Below, in pieces: positions 49,744 through 60,038 of a stretch of 64,000 bases of DNA. Position 1 is the stretch's first letter, and each line of letters opens with the position of its first letter. The translations under genes and the position numbers were made by a program. The DNA is taken from assembly GCA_001970955.1 (NCBI GenBank), contig MPUH01000123.1, positions 1-64,000 of the forward strand. The letters run 5' to 3'. The stretch comes from Stentor coeruleus. Taxonomy: Eukaryota; Ciliophora; Heterotrichea; Heterotrichida; Stentoridae. The notes beneath the pieces were generated by a model. The model saw only the letters and a program-made list of their open reading frames with translations, was not told where the DNA came from and did not search any database.

Positions 49744-50904
49744 ATGGAAATGCAGTCTATGCAAGAAAAGCTAAAAAATATCCAAAATGAAGAAGAAGAA
49801 AAAAGCATAACTTTTATAAGAAGCCAATTTGGAAAACATTCAAAAATTCTCGACATTTCTAATAAATATTTAGTAAAAGAACCATTTGAATATTTTATAG
49901 TTTGTTTGACTAGTCATTTCAAGAACTACATATCGAGCTTTAGTTCTTGAAAACTGTTTATTAACAAATATTGTTATAAGTAAACTGTTTACATCTTTGA
50001 CTAAACTGAAAATAAGGCATTTTATTACTTCATTTGATATTGCGAATAATCAAGTCGAAATCACGGAAAAAATTGCTAAGAAACTGGTTAAGTTTTTAGA
50101 AAAAAGCGTTAAGAGTAAACTGGTTAAGCTGAATTTACAAGGGAATATTGTCAGCTCACCTATAGCGATTAATGGTATTTTTAATATAACGAGAGATTTT
50201 AAAGAATTAAGCCTTTACGATACCCGCCTTTCACCTGAAGCGCTTTTGGAGTTACAGAATTTCTAGCTAAAAACAAAAGCATATTAAAACTTGATTTATC
50301 TTATAACCCAATAGCTTTTACTAATGCAGATATTGTTCAAACTTTTGGTATAAGCGTTGGAATTAACAACAAAATCGAAAGTTTAAACCTATCTGGTAAC
50401 TCAACTATACACAAAGATATTATATTTATAAAATTCTTATCATGTATATCAAGTAACACATCCTTAATCGAACTTAATTTAGGTAATCTAGGTCTTTGTG
50501 ATCGTGCAGTCGAAATTATATGTAAAGTTTTATTCCCAGTCATGCCTTTAATGGAACTTGATCTACAAAGTAACTGTATTTCATGTAAAGCTTTTGACCT
50601 TCTTCTATCCAAACTATCCGATTTTATAACCTCCCTTGATGTTTCTTATAATGATTTTCGATCAAACTCAATATTAGAATCCTTAGGAAAACATTTTAAA
50701 ACAAATAGAACCTTAAGAAAATTAAACATATCATATTCTATTGAACTTATGAGTCTAGATAGTAAAGCTTTAGATAATTTTTGTAGAGGAATTACAGAGA
50801 ATATTTCATTAAGTGAGCTTTGGTGTGAAGGGATAAAAATTGGAGAAGATCATGATGAGTTTTGTTCAAAAATGAGAGAAGCTATTTCGAATAGAAAATA
50901 CTAA
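49744..50904 (+). pseudogene. leucine-rich-repeat gene with two frame breaks
   Basis: The region encodes about 385 residues of ribonuclease-inhibitor-like LRRs, such as LVKLNLQGNIVSSPIAING, ILKLDLSYNPIAF, IESLNLSGN and LMELDLQSNCIS. The reading frame changes near 49905-49925 and returns to the original frame near 50250-50265. The middle 340 bp are read in a different frame with no suitable 15- or 16-nt intron at either break. The two shifts compensate, so the ends share a frame. This could be a young pseudogene, two sequencing errors or frameshifting; the sequence alone does not decide. Confidence 0.65.
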
Positions 50905-51111
50905 TTAATTTTTAAAATCAGTGCTGTGAATTGCTTTTCCGGGTCACAGAATAATAGTTTTATATCAAAAAATACTTCAAAGCAAAGTTTTAAATTTACA
51001 TAGATAAGTAGAATAATATTTAAAAATTGATAAGCATTAAATGTTAGAATCACAGATTAGGGGATTTTATTTGTAGTTTTAACTCATTTGAATACTAAAA
51101 GTCTATTATAA

Positions 51112-51498
51112 ATGTCAAACACAGGTAAGAATTGGAAGTTTACAATGTTCTCATGCTGCGACAACGCATGTATGAGTGCTTTTGCTTGCCTTGTTCCATG
51201 TAGTTGTGCCTTCATCCAATGCATAGATTCAAAATTAGCTTTTCCAGAAAGTAGTGAGTACTGCGGGGCATATTTTTGCACTTTTTTATGCTGTATAGGG
51301 ATGGCTTATAACCGATCTCAACTAAGAAAGAAGCTTGTTATTGAAGGCAACTTCTTTTTAGACTGTATATGCCACTGCTTTTGCTCATGCTGTGCAGTAG
51401 TTCAAGAATGGCGAGAAGTTGTAGCATTTAAATTTAATGATGATAAGCTACACATATTCAATTATTCAAGTCGAATGATTCAAGCACCTACAGCGTAA
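51112..51498 (+). CDS. PLAC8-family Cys-rich protein
   Basis: A 128-residue protein with the PLAC8 pattern: a Cys-rich, hydrophobic first half (FSCCDNACMSAFACLVPCSC), then NRSQLRKKLVIEGNFFLDCICHCFC, and CCAVVQEWREV, equivalent to the CxxCQxxRE signature with Val for Cys. Family members sit at membranes; plant and animal relatives are linked to cell size and metal transport. It is complete, with no added domain. Confidence 0.88.
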   Translation: MSNTGKNWKFTMFSCCDNACMSAFACLVPCSCAFIQCIDSKLAFPESSEYCGAYFCTFLCCIGMAYNRSQLRKKLVIEGNFFLDCICHCFCSCCAVVQEWREVVAFKFNDDKLHIFNYSSRMIQAPTA

Positions 51499-52141
51499 AT
51501 CGAAATAATATAAGATTAGTTAAATGAAAAGTATATTTTTGTATAAAATTAAGATATGGTTCTAGGTATAGGCTTTATTCATGATTTTGTATTTGGTATT
51601 AGGTATAAAGTTTATGTGGGATAAGTTTAAAAAGATTTTTTTTGAATTGGTTTTGGGATAAAGAGGATTATTTGGTAGAGGTTTTAGATGTGAAAGGGTT
51701 TGTAGAAGGATTTAAGAGAAGGTTAAGGGGATGTTGCGTGTGATTATGTGGAGGAGTTTTTTTTGTGGAAGGGTTTTTTTGGGTTATGAAGATATAAATC
51801 TGAGGTTGTTAGTATTAAAAAATATGGTTGATTTCATGTAGTTTTAGATATAAAAATGATTTTTAGCTGATTTTCAGTTTTTTTATTATCTGAATTTTAT
51901 TCTCTTATTAAAAGTAATATCATTATACATATATACTATTATACAATTATTACACATATAAAATTAACAAGGGCTGGACAATAGTCAAGCGATAATTCCT
52001 AACTAATACTAATATTATTATACTTATATACAATATTATGCATTTATAATCACTAAAGAAATCATCTAAAACCTCAAGCCAAATCAAATTTCTTCTTATT
52101 TATTTAATGGGTTCTACAATATATTTACTTCAAAATAATAT
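51499..52141. other. non-coding spacer with dispersed repeat
   Basis: G-rich on the plus strand to about 51800, then AT-rich. It contains the second copy of the 50-bp dispersed repeat at 51965-52014 and a C-leaning stretch before the next gene. Confidence 0.5.
51965..52014 (-). repeat. 50-bp dispersed repeat, copy 2
   Basis: The exact reverse complement of 117-166, nearly 52 kb away. This copy lacks the 24-bp tandem extension of copy 1. The flanks of the two copies do not match beyond the 50 bases. Confidence 0.88.
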
Positions 52142-53731
52142 ATGGAAGCTTTACTCCTAGAAAAAATCATCAAAAGCGAAATCTCAGAAATCAAAGACTT
52201 AATAAATAATCACGATGAAGACTTAATCACAATTGAAATCTCTAAACTCATACCTAAACTTATGCGTCACTTTTATTCATATAAAGAGTTTGAGCCTCTA
52301 CATACAATTTTTATTATATGTGAGTGGCTAACTTTTGAAAAAAACTATGACGAATATAAAGTTTTGATAATACTAGAAGATATACTCACCTGTATTGACT
52401 CCTGCAACTTGTCTGTATTTTTGAATTACTTTGAAAAAATTTCTTTAAAAATCGTAAGTAAATCAGAAAACGAGACTAAATGTAAAAGTATTATTCTAAG
52501 AATATCCAATGCATTGCTTAAAAGATTAAGTCGCAATGAGCATTTGCATACAAGATATCAACTACATAAAATCCTGGCAAATTGTATGGGATCTATCAGC
52601 TACAGATCTGGGTCAAATTTCCGTGGGCAGTTTAGTAACAAAAAATCCATCTTCCTTTCTTTATCAGACGACCTTTTTTCTCAAGTAAATTCAGTCTTCC
52701 TAGCAATAAAAGACCCATACATAGCATTTTGTGATCAAGGTCATCTAGACAGATTCTTAACAACTACTGTAAAACTAATAGAAAAAATTTCTAATATCAA
52801 AACATATGAAAACTCTTTTAACATATACCAACCTATAGAAGAAATTTTTGATATACAACTTAAAGATAGCGATTTTATAATATATTTATTAGGATCAATA
52901 ATTTTTTTAGCACAAACTTTACAAAAACCAGCTACAACACAACAAGAAACATCATTTGTTTTAAATGAAACACAAAAATCAACTTTAAACTTATTGTCGA
53001 ATAAATCAAAAGAAATCCTTTTGAAAATAAATATAGAAATTGTTAAGGATATAGAAAATTTATTAGAAAGTGAAATCCCTTGGATAACGTGGAAAATGAA
53101 TAAATGCCCGAAATTTGAAAGGGAAAAAGTTGTAGAAATGCCTAAAGAAGAAAAAATTGAATTGGAAGATGGAGAATTAGCTGGTGAGGAAGTTGTTGTG
53201 AATAAAAAAAAAGCATTTTTTGAAGAAGGGGAGAGGAAACCTGATATTAATGCTTTTATTGATAAGGTGTTAGTTGATTTGGATCCTGATGAAGATATTG
53301 AAGATCAGTATAAATCGAAAAATGATGTGGTGTTTAATTGGCGGTTTTTAAGATTGATATCCCAAAGTCATATTGAGGAATTTAAATACTTAGGTAAACC
53401 GGATATTGAAAAAATATCTCTAAGATTAAGACCTTCTGCTAATTTTGTTATAAGAGAGAAGGAAAATGATGATATTGAATATAAAACTGAAGATTTTTAT
53501 AATGATAATTCAGATAAAGAATATAAAGGAGTGGAAAATATAGATAGAGAAAATGAGAGTAATGAAAAATGTAAAGAAAGGAAAGAAGAGGAAGTAGAAA
53601 ATGAGGAAGATATTGAAGAAGAGGAAATTAGAGAAGAATATCGAGATAAGGATTATCAGGATGAGCCAATTTTGCCTGTGAAATCTTATCAAGAGTCTAA
53701 AGGTCCTGTTAGAAAACGCTATAATGATTAG
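52142..53731 (+). CDS. THOC1: THO complex subunit 1-like
   Basis: A 529-residue protein matching THOC1/HPR1 in its helical body. The stretch ISNALLKRLSRNEHLHTRYQ followed by SNFRGQFSNK parallels the conserved CNELLRRLS and the strand after it. FNWRFLRLISQSHIEEF matches the later YNWRALRL segment. The C-terminal 80 residues are extremely acidic and Lys/Glu-rich. THO couples transcription to mRNA export in the nucleus. The match is by eye and moderate-to-good; no DEATH domain is evident at the end. Confidence 0.78.
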   Translation: MEALLLEKIIKSEISEIKDLINNHDEDLITIEISKLIPKLMRHFYSYKEFEPLHTIFIICEWLTFEKNYDEYKVLIILEDILTCIDSCNLSVFLNYFEKISLKIVSKSENETKCKSIILRISNALLKRLSRNEHLHTRYQLHKILANCMGSISYRSGSNFRGQFSNKKSIFLSLSDDLFSQVNSVFLAIKDPYIAFCDQGHLDRFLTTTVKLIEKISNIKTYENSFNIYQPIEEIFDIQLKDSDFIIYLLGSIIFLAQTLQKPATTQQETSFVLNETQKSTLNLLSNKSKEILLKINIEIVKDIENLLESEIPWITWKMNKCPKFEREKVVEMPKEEKIELEDGELAGEEVVVNKKKAFFEEGERKPDINAFIDKVLVDLDPDEDIEDQYKSKNDVVFNWRFLRLISQSHIEEFKYLGKPDIEKISLRLRPSANFVIREKENDDIEYKTEDFYNDNSDKEYKGVENIDRENESNEKCKERKEEEVENEEDIEEEEIREEYRDKDYQDEPILPVKSYQESKGPVRKRYND

Positions 53732-54543
53732 TTATTATTAGCGAAATTATGCTTGAAATTAGTTAGATTTGATTTCATATTGATAGTGTTAGACTAGTAT
53801 TTTTTATAGGATTAATTATAAGTTTTTTAGGTTAAAATTAAGGTTTATAAGGAAATGGTTAAATTTTTTAACTTGATAAAAAAAGGGGATTTTTTTTGTG
53901 GTGGATTTATGTTACTGAATAGATTTAATTAAATCGAATATTGATTATATAAGAGGGTATTTCATCTTCATGTTAAATATAAGTATGAGGATATGTAAAA
54001 GTATACATATGATAATATTTTGAACTTAGATTATTTAGTAAGGTTTATGCAATTTTACTTGATAGATTCAAACTTGTGTTTTATAGAGTTGAGATGTGAA
54101 TCTTGATTGGATTTTTGTATTTCAGAGCTGAGTTTATAATAAAAAAAGGAGTAATTTTTTCTCCAGTAGGTTTTTATAAATTATATACATTGATTACTTA
54201 TTATATGATTTAAAATAAATCTTTATGGTAAAACAGAGTTTTATTTAAGAAGGTACTTGTGTATTATTGTAAGTAAATTAGAAAATAACAATTCTAAGGT
54301 GGAATAATCAAATTTAATATTACCTGATTCTAAATAGAAAAGTTTATCACTATTAGAAAAATATTTATAAAAAATAAAAACAAGTAATAAAATAACTGCG
54401 ATCATAAAGTGATTTTTTTTTCAATATCTAATAGTTTTCAAGCTTTCCTAATTATTAATTCAATAAAAATTTTTTAATCCAAATTTCAATGTAAAATCTT
54501 ACTATTAGTTTAGCATAAACTTAAATTTGGAGAGATAATAAAA
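53732..54543. other. non-coding spacer
   Basis: About 810 bp. G/T-rich in the first 500 bases, then AT-rich. No frame, RNA gene or repeat is supported. Confidence 0.5.
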
Positions 54544-54963
54544 ATGAAGTTAGTTTTCATAATTTCATTTGGTCTTTTATGCTTTGCAATGAAATTCGAA
54601 GGTGAGGTTACTTCACCACAGCAAATAGGTGCAGCTTGTCAATCAGAAGATATCTTTCAAATCAGTAGTTATGAATCTTCATCATGGCCTCCTGTTGCTG
54701 GAGGTAAATTGACATTGACAATTCAAGGTGCATATAGTTTAGCAGAGTCTGTCAGCCAAATCCAACATGTATTTTCTAATGGAAATCTAAGAGTTTATGA
54801 AGGTATTCTTATTAACAAAGGTTATCCAAGAGGTGCAAGAGAAACTTATTCTAGTGAAATAGCAATTCCTCAGCCTTCAGGATCATGGAATGTTACTACT
54901 TTAATGTATGATTCAAACTTCTTAAATGTTTTATCATGCTGGAAATTCAACTTTAATATTTAG
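54544..54963 (+). CDS. secreted ML-domain lipid-binding protein
   Basis: A 139-residue protein with a signal peptide (LVFIISFGLLCFAM). The rest fits an MD-2-related lipid-recognition domain as in NPC2: a Cys followed by DIFQISSYESSSWPPVAGGKLTLTIQGA (read here as two blocks, residues 36-63), and the final strands SGSWNVTTLMYDSN and LSCWKFNFNI. Two Cys remain to form one disulfide, fewer than the three of NPC2. It probably binds a lipid in an endosomal or extracellular compartment. Confidence 0.75.
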   Translation: MKLVFIISFGLLCFAMKFEGEVTSPQQIGAACQSEDIFQISSYESSSWPPVAGGKLTLTIQGAYSLAESVSQIQHVFSNGNLRVYEGILINKGYPRGARETYSSEIAIPQPSGSWNVTTLMYDSNFLNVLSCWKFNFNI

Positions 54964-55305
54964 AGATATTATAAGTAGATATTTTTTATTCTAAATGAAA
55001 TTAAGTTTAAAAGATTAAAACTTACGCTTTCAAAGTACCCGCCACATAATTTACATCACTAAAACCTATATTCCTACTCTAAAACTCAAAATCTGCTTCA
55101 AAAAAACCACATCCAAACAAAAACCCCTGCAAATACCAATTTTTTAATTTATCATCACAAAAGCCAAAAACACATAACCTACCTTTCCATCACTTCCAAA
55201 ACCTCAAAAGCATTTCCAAAACAGCATTTCACTTCCCTTTTTAAAAATTTCCACATAATAAACAATTTAAGTCCCATCATCATAGCCATAGTTTTTAATA
55301 ATAAA
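54964..55305. other. non-coding spacer
   Basis: After about 60 AT-rich bases, the plus strand is strongly C-rich and nearly free of G until the IF-2 start. It is a clear example of the upstream pattern. No gene seen. Confidence 0.5.
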
Positions 55306-57372
55306 ATGTTCCTAAAGGCGATATCCCGATTTTCTATCAGTGCATGTCGTTCATACTTCAAAAAGCAGCCTAAACTGAACTTGCATAAAATAAAAAAATA
55401 CGTTCAAGTTTCAAAAGACCTCACATTAGAACATTTAGCCCTTAAAATTGGTGTAAGCACTTTAGACTTAACTGAAGCATATCTAGAAATTGAAGGAGGA
55501 ACATCTGTAGACTGCGACATACTTCTAAGTCAAGAAACAACCGAGATTCTCATAAATGAATTCAATTGTCTTCCTGTATGGCTTGAACAAGAGGAAAAAG
55601 TCTTCCGTCCTCCAGTAGTTACAATCATGGGTCATGTAGATCATGGTAAAACAACTCTACTTGATTGTCTACGTAATTCAAGTATTTGTGCTACAGAATA
55701 TGGGGGAATAACTCAAAGTATTGGAGCATTTTCAGTCAAAGCATCTGATGGTCAAAACATTACTTTTATTGATACCCCAGGGCATCTTGCATTTAGTGAT
55801 ATGCGTGCTCGAGGTGCAGAAATTACCGATATAATAGTCTTAGTTGTTTGTGCTGTTGAAGGAGTTCAACCACAAACTGTTGAATGTATTGAACATGCTA
55901 AATCATGGGAAGTTCCAATTATTGTTGCTCTTAATAAAGTAGATCTTTCAGCTGCAGAAGTTGAAAGGGTAGAAATGCAGTTACTTAAAGTTGGACTTGA
56001 ACTTGATAAATTCGGTGGAGATGTTCTTCATGTGCCGATTTCTGCTAAAAAAAAAATTAATATTGAAAAACTTGAAGAAGCGATTTTGTTTAAATCAGAA
56101 CTTATGGAATTAAAAGATGTTAGAGATGTTATGGCAAGAGGATATGTACTTGAATCTAGGTTTTTAGAAGGAAGAGGAAGTTTATGTAGTGTTATTGTTA
56201 AAAGAGGTACATTAAAAGTTGGGGATTGTATTGCTGCTGGTGGATCATATGGAACTGTAAAAAAGTTAATTAATGAAAATGGTAAAGATATCAAATCAAT
56301 AAGCCTTTCTGAAGCTGCTGAGTTGATTGGGCTTAAATCGTTACCTCGTTCAGGAGATAGGTTTATGGCTGTTCATAGTCTTGATAAAGCTCGATCTGTT
56401 GCGGAAAGAAAAATATCAGAACGTTCGAGAGCTGCTTACTATGAAAGCAAAAGTAAAGAAGTAAAAGTGGTTATTCCATCTATTACTTATGATGAAAGAC
56501 AACAGATAAGGAATAGGAACATTGCCCCATTAGTAAAAAGATTGAAAGAAGAATTGGAAGATGTAGAGACAGGGGTGAAAAGTTCTTTTGAAGTCAAATC
56601 TTTGAATCAAATGCATAAAAAAAGTGAAAAACCGATACAAGAACAAATCGACATGATATCTGAATTATTTCAAGAAAAACTAGAAGCAGATGGGTTGAGG
56701 CTTATTTTAAAAGCACATAATTTTGGTATGCTTGAAGCTGTAGAAAAGTCAATCAAACAGATTGAATTTACAAGAAAAATCCCAATTACAATTATTAAAT
56801 CTGAAGTTGGAAATATTTCACTAGAAGATGTTAAAATATCTGAAGAATTTGATGCACCAATTTTCTGTATGAATATAAAAATAGATAAAACCATCATGAG
56901 CAAAGCTATTAAAGCAAATGTTCCTATAAAGTCTCATAAAATCATATATCATTTATTGGACGATATAGAAAAAATAATTAAAGACAAATTCGAATCTAAG
57001 ACTGAAGTAATTCATGGTAAAGCTTTAGTTAAAAATATTTTTATTGTAACACAAGGAAAAGGTAATTTCTAATTAGTAAAAACCAAAGTTGCAGGAATAG
57101 AAGTAATTGATGGGACGCTTATAAAGAGAATGTTGTTTAAAGTATCACGAAAAGATGAAGTTATCGCATCTGAACTAAGAGCAGAGAGTCTTAAAATACA
57201 CAAAGAAAACGCAAAAGAAGTGAAAAAAGGTATGGAATGCGGGATTATGCTAGAAAGCTTTGAAGAACTTAAAGAAGGTGATATTTTGACCTCGTATGAA
57301 GTAAAAGATTTGCCAAAACTCTTCAAAAACGAAAGAGTTGAAATTCAAGACTTTGAAGTAAAAGACAAGTAA
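55306..57372 (+). CDS. MTIF2: mitochondrial translation initiation factor IF-2
   Basis: Two exons joined by a 15-nt intron (57062-57076) give 683 residues. The N-terminus is basic and Ser/Phe-rich, consistent with mitochondrial targeting. An IF2_N-like helix bundle follows, then the G domain with GHVDHGKT (109-116), DTPGH and NKVD. Domain II includes [19 protein letters not shown]. Domain 3 and the C-terminal domain end in [20 protein letters not shown], the IF-2 C2 signature, encoded by exon 2. It places initiator tRNA on the mitochondrial ribosome. Without the intron the protein would lose its C2 domain. Confidence 0.96.
57062..57076 (+). other. 15-nt intron
   Basis: Sequence gtaatttctaattag. 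Removing it joins the C1 and C2 domains of IF-2 in frame, one of the clearest intron cases in the window. Confidence 0.96.
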
Positions 57373-57423
57373 AATTTCCTTTAACATCAATACTATATAT
57401 GCAGAAATAGATTTATATATATA

Positions 57424-57496
57424 AGCCTCGTGGCGCAACGGATAGCGCACCAGACTTCTAATCTGGGGGTTGTGGGTTCAAATCCCATCGTGGCTG
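57424..57496 (+). tRNA. tRNA-Arg (TCT anticodon)
   Basis: 73 nt that fold as a standard cloverleaf. The D arm is GCGC-AACGGATA-GCGC, the anticodon stem CCAGA/TCTGG encloses loop CTTCTAA with anticodon TCT (57457-57459), and the T arm GTGGG/CCCAT holds TTCAAAT. The discriminator is G. The acceptor stem AGCCTCG/CGTGGCT has a T-T mismatch at pair 5-68. A and B boxes are intact and there is no intron. It decodes AGA, the favoured Arg codon in these AT-rich genes. Confidence 0.96.
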
Positions 57497-57504
57497 TTTT
57501 TTTT
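57497..57504 (+). terminator. Pol III poly-T terminator
   Basis: A run of eight T directly after the tRNA, the usual RNA polymerase III stop. Confidence 0.85.
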
Positions 57505-57594
57505 ATTTATATATATAAAACTTCTATATCTTCATAAAAAACTAATAAAAAAAGTACAAAAACTAATCTTTTACTTACTTTTATGCTCATATAA

Positions 57595-58650
57595 ATGGAG
57601 ATTGTGTATTATACAGGAAGAGGATTACCTCCATACCTTTCACAACATAATCTCAGTTCATTACAACTTTGTCTTGGGCACTTTTATGAAAGTAGAAACT
57701 TATTTAAGAGTATTTCATTACAAGAATATACAGGAAATACACATTCAAATATTTTTTTAATGATCAAAGATACAATGAGTAAAGGTAATCCTATTCAAGG
57801 TGGAGTTAAACATTCTGAAATCACTGTTTCAATCCCAAAGAATACAAAAATTACAATACAAGAGTATATGAGTTTTGCCCAAGATACAAAAACTCAATAT
57901 GTACTGAGTTTTGCTGAAGAGGCTGTGATTCAAAGTGGATATAAAAGAGCTCAAAGAAGTGCGAAAAATGCAGTTTTAGCTTTAGATGAATGTTTGAATT
58001 ATCCGATTTCAGGGAAACTTTTAGGGAATGTTCAAGGAGGTGATGATATTGAAGCAAGAGTTTTATGTTTAAAAGAAATGATTAAAAGAAATATTGATGG
58101 GGTGTGGTTTGGAGGATTTTATGCTGATGATCATGGAGTTGCTAATAGAGATATTGTAGAAGCAGTTTCTGAATATTTAATTGATTATAAGAAAATTATT
58201 GGACTTTCTGGCCCTGGAAGACCTTTGGATATAGTTTTTGCAGCTTCGAAAGGTTTTACACACTTTGAGACTTTCTGGCCTTTTAAACTTGCTGGGGAAG
58301 GAAAAGCTTTGTCCATAAATTTTGAAAACTATTCATTAGAGGAAGATAATATTATAGATAGAGAATATCAAGAAGTTACTATTGATTTGAATAATACTGA
58401 TTTTAGGTTTCAAAAAGGACCCCTTGTACCAGGGTGTAAATGTATGACATGTACACATCATCATGCTGGGTATATTTATCATTTATTAACTGTACAAGAA
58501 ATGACCGCACATACGCTTTTGGCTATTCATAATATTGAGATTTTCGAAAATTTGAAAAAGTTTATAAGTGATTTGAAAGACCAGAATAAACTTGATCAAG
58601 CGTTTTCAACTTTTGTTAGAAACTTCTGCACTAGTCCAGCGGAATATTAA
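57595..58650 (+). CDS. QTRT2: queuine tRNA-ribosyltransferase accessory subunit
   Basis: A 351-residue TGT-fold protein. It has LSFAEEAVIQSGYKRAQRS, LGNVQGG (substrate loop), GVWFGGF, IIGLSGPGRPLDI, a zinc site CKCMTC (C281, C283, C286) with a later His, and HHHAGYIYHLLTVQEMTAHTLLAIHN. The short length, the FETFWPF segment and the lack of the catalytic Asp signature fit the non-catalytic QTRT2 partner better than QTRT1. Together they exchange guanine for queuine at the wobble base of certain tRNAs, at the mitochondrial surface in animals. It lies just after a tRNA gene, probably by chance. Confidence 0.85.
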   Translation: MEIVYYTGRGLPPYLSQHNLSSLQLCLGHFYESRNLFKSISLQEYTGNTHSNIFLMIKDTMSKGNPIQGGVKHSEITVSIPKNTKITIQEYMSFAQDTKTQYVLSFAEEAVIQSGYKRAQRSAKNAVLALDECLNYPISGKLLGNVQGGDDIEARVLCLKEMIKRNIDGVWFGGFYADDHGVANRDIVEAVSEYLIDYKKIIGLSGPGRPLDIVFAASKGFTHFETFWPFKLAGEGKALSINFENYSLEEDNIIDREYQEVTIDLNNTDFRFQKGPLVPGCKCMTCTHHHAGYIYHLLTVQEMTAHTLLAIHNIEIFENLKKFISDLKDQNKLDQAFSTFVRNFCTSPAEY

Positions 58651-59075
58651 ATAAATCTAGGGTTTTAAGAAGATAAGAATAAATTTGAGTAGTGATGAAT
58701 GTGTTATGTTTAGTGAATAAAATTAGTAGTTGTAATGATAACTTTAAAGAGTGTCCCTTGAATATGCAAAAAAAAATATTAGGAAAATGATGTTTTGCAT
58801 ACTTTTTGATTTCATAGAATGAAATATACTTTTTTTTTTTAAGTAAATTTATGTATATATGATTAAAACAGATATGATATCAACAATAAATATTTTGCCA
58901 CACACTTAATCATACCCTTAGCATAAAATGACTTCAAATTAATTCTTTATCATTCCAATAAAAAAGCCTACATTCAAATAACTTTTAAAACTTTCTTTAT
59001 AATTTCATCAAATAATCCTATATCAAAATCCAACCAACTCATAAATTTGTATTATATTTCTTTTCATAATAAATA
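58651..59075. other. non-coding spacer
   Basis: G-containing to about 58850, then C-rich and G-poor up to the next start. No gene seen. Confidence 0.5.
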
Positions 59076-60038
59076 ATGGAAGACTACATAAAGTTATTCA
59101 AAACAATTAGATGTCCTGAATCATGTAAAAAGCAGTTATGTCCTTATTATCATTCTGCTCGTGATCGAAGAAGAAAAACAATTACTTATCTACCTTTTAT
59201 GTGTCTTGAAGCTATTCAAAATGATTATTGTCTTCACGAAGATTGTTCATATTGTGTGAACTACATAGAATTTCTTTATCATCCTTCAAATTTTCAAACC
59301 ATTAAATGTATCAACAAAATAATCGCTTCAGAATGTATTTATGGTAATTATTGTCCTTATAAACATTCAGAAATTATACATGAAGATCAAAAAAGTGTTG
59401 AGAAAAGTGAGAAGTATATAGGTGGAGATGATTCATCTGAGAATAAAGGTATTGATTATATAATTAAACATGTAAAAAGTGTAAAAATCGAGGATGTGGA
59501 TGATATGAAAAATGAAAAAGAAGAGGTTAATGAGTTTAAATATATTCAAGGAAAAGAACTTGAAATTTTTGAAGATAGACATAATGAATTTAAAGATACG
59601 AAATCAAAAAACTTCGATATTAGTATGGCTTGTCAAAATATCGCTACATATGTTTCAGCATTTTTAAATACAGAAGGAGGGAGGATTTATTATGGAATTA
59701 GTGATAATGGGGTAGTCTCTGGAATTAAACTAATTCGGAGAACAAGAGATTTATTTACTCAAAGCCTTGATGGGATTTTAAACAGATTCGACCCTCCACT
59801 TGGACCAGATCTTTATAAAATAATATATCATCCGGTTTATAAAGCAGATAATGAGATTTTAACCAATACATATATTATTGAAGTTGAAGTTAAACAAGGT
59901 AATTTAAGTGATATTTATTTTACGCATAAAAAAGAAGCTTATATTCGAAGAGATTCAAGTGTAAATTTACTTAAAGGACCAGCTCTTATTGAGTTTTCAA
60001 GACGTAGACAATCTAATATAGTTAATATTATAACTTGA
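59076..60038 (+). CDS. CCCH zinc finger fused to Schlafen AlbA domain
   Basis: A 320-residue protein in two parts. Residues 1-110 resemble the Unkempt-type CCCH region: CKKQLCPYYHSARDRRR, then Cys-rich segments, and a canonical C-x8-C-x5-C-x3-H finger (CINKIIASECIYGNYCPYKH). Residues about 180-310 form an AlbA_2 (Schlafen) domain: HNEFKDTKS, NIATYVSAFLNTEGGRIYYG, SGI, and KKEAYIRRDSS. The linker is acidic. Both parts bind or process RNA or DNA in known families, so an RNA-targeting role is likely. I know of no standard family with this pairing. It ends in TGA. Confidence 0.88.
   Translation: MEDYIKLFKTIRCPESCKKQLCPYYHSARDRRRKTITYLPFMCLEAIQNDYCLHEDCSYCVNYIEFLYHPSNFQTIKCINKIIASECIYGNYCPYKHSEIIHEDQKSVEKSEKYIGGDDSSENKGIDYIIKHVKSVKIEDVDDMKNEKEEVNEFKYIQGKELEIFEDRHNEFKDTKSKNFDISMACQNIATYVSAFLNTEGGRIYYGISDNGVVSGIKLIRRTRDLFTQSLDGILNRFDPPLGPDLYKIIYHPVYKADNEILTNTYIIEVEVKQGNLSDIYFTHKKEAYIRRDSSVNLLKGPALIEFSRRRQSNIVNIIT

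Noticed and set aside
54544-54963. Unknown secreted protein
   Set aside because: The Cys/Phe/Pro-Pro-x-x-G pattern and the last two strands fit the ML domain well enough to name it.
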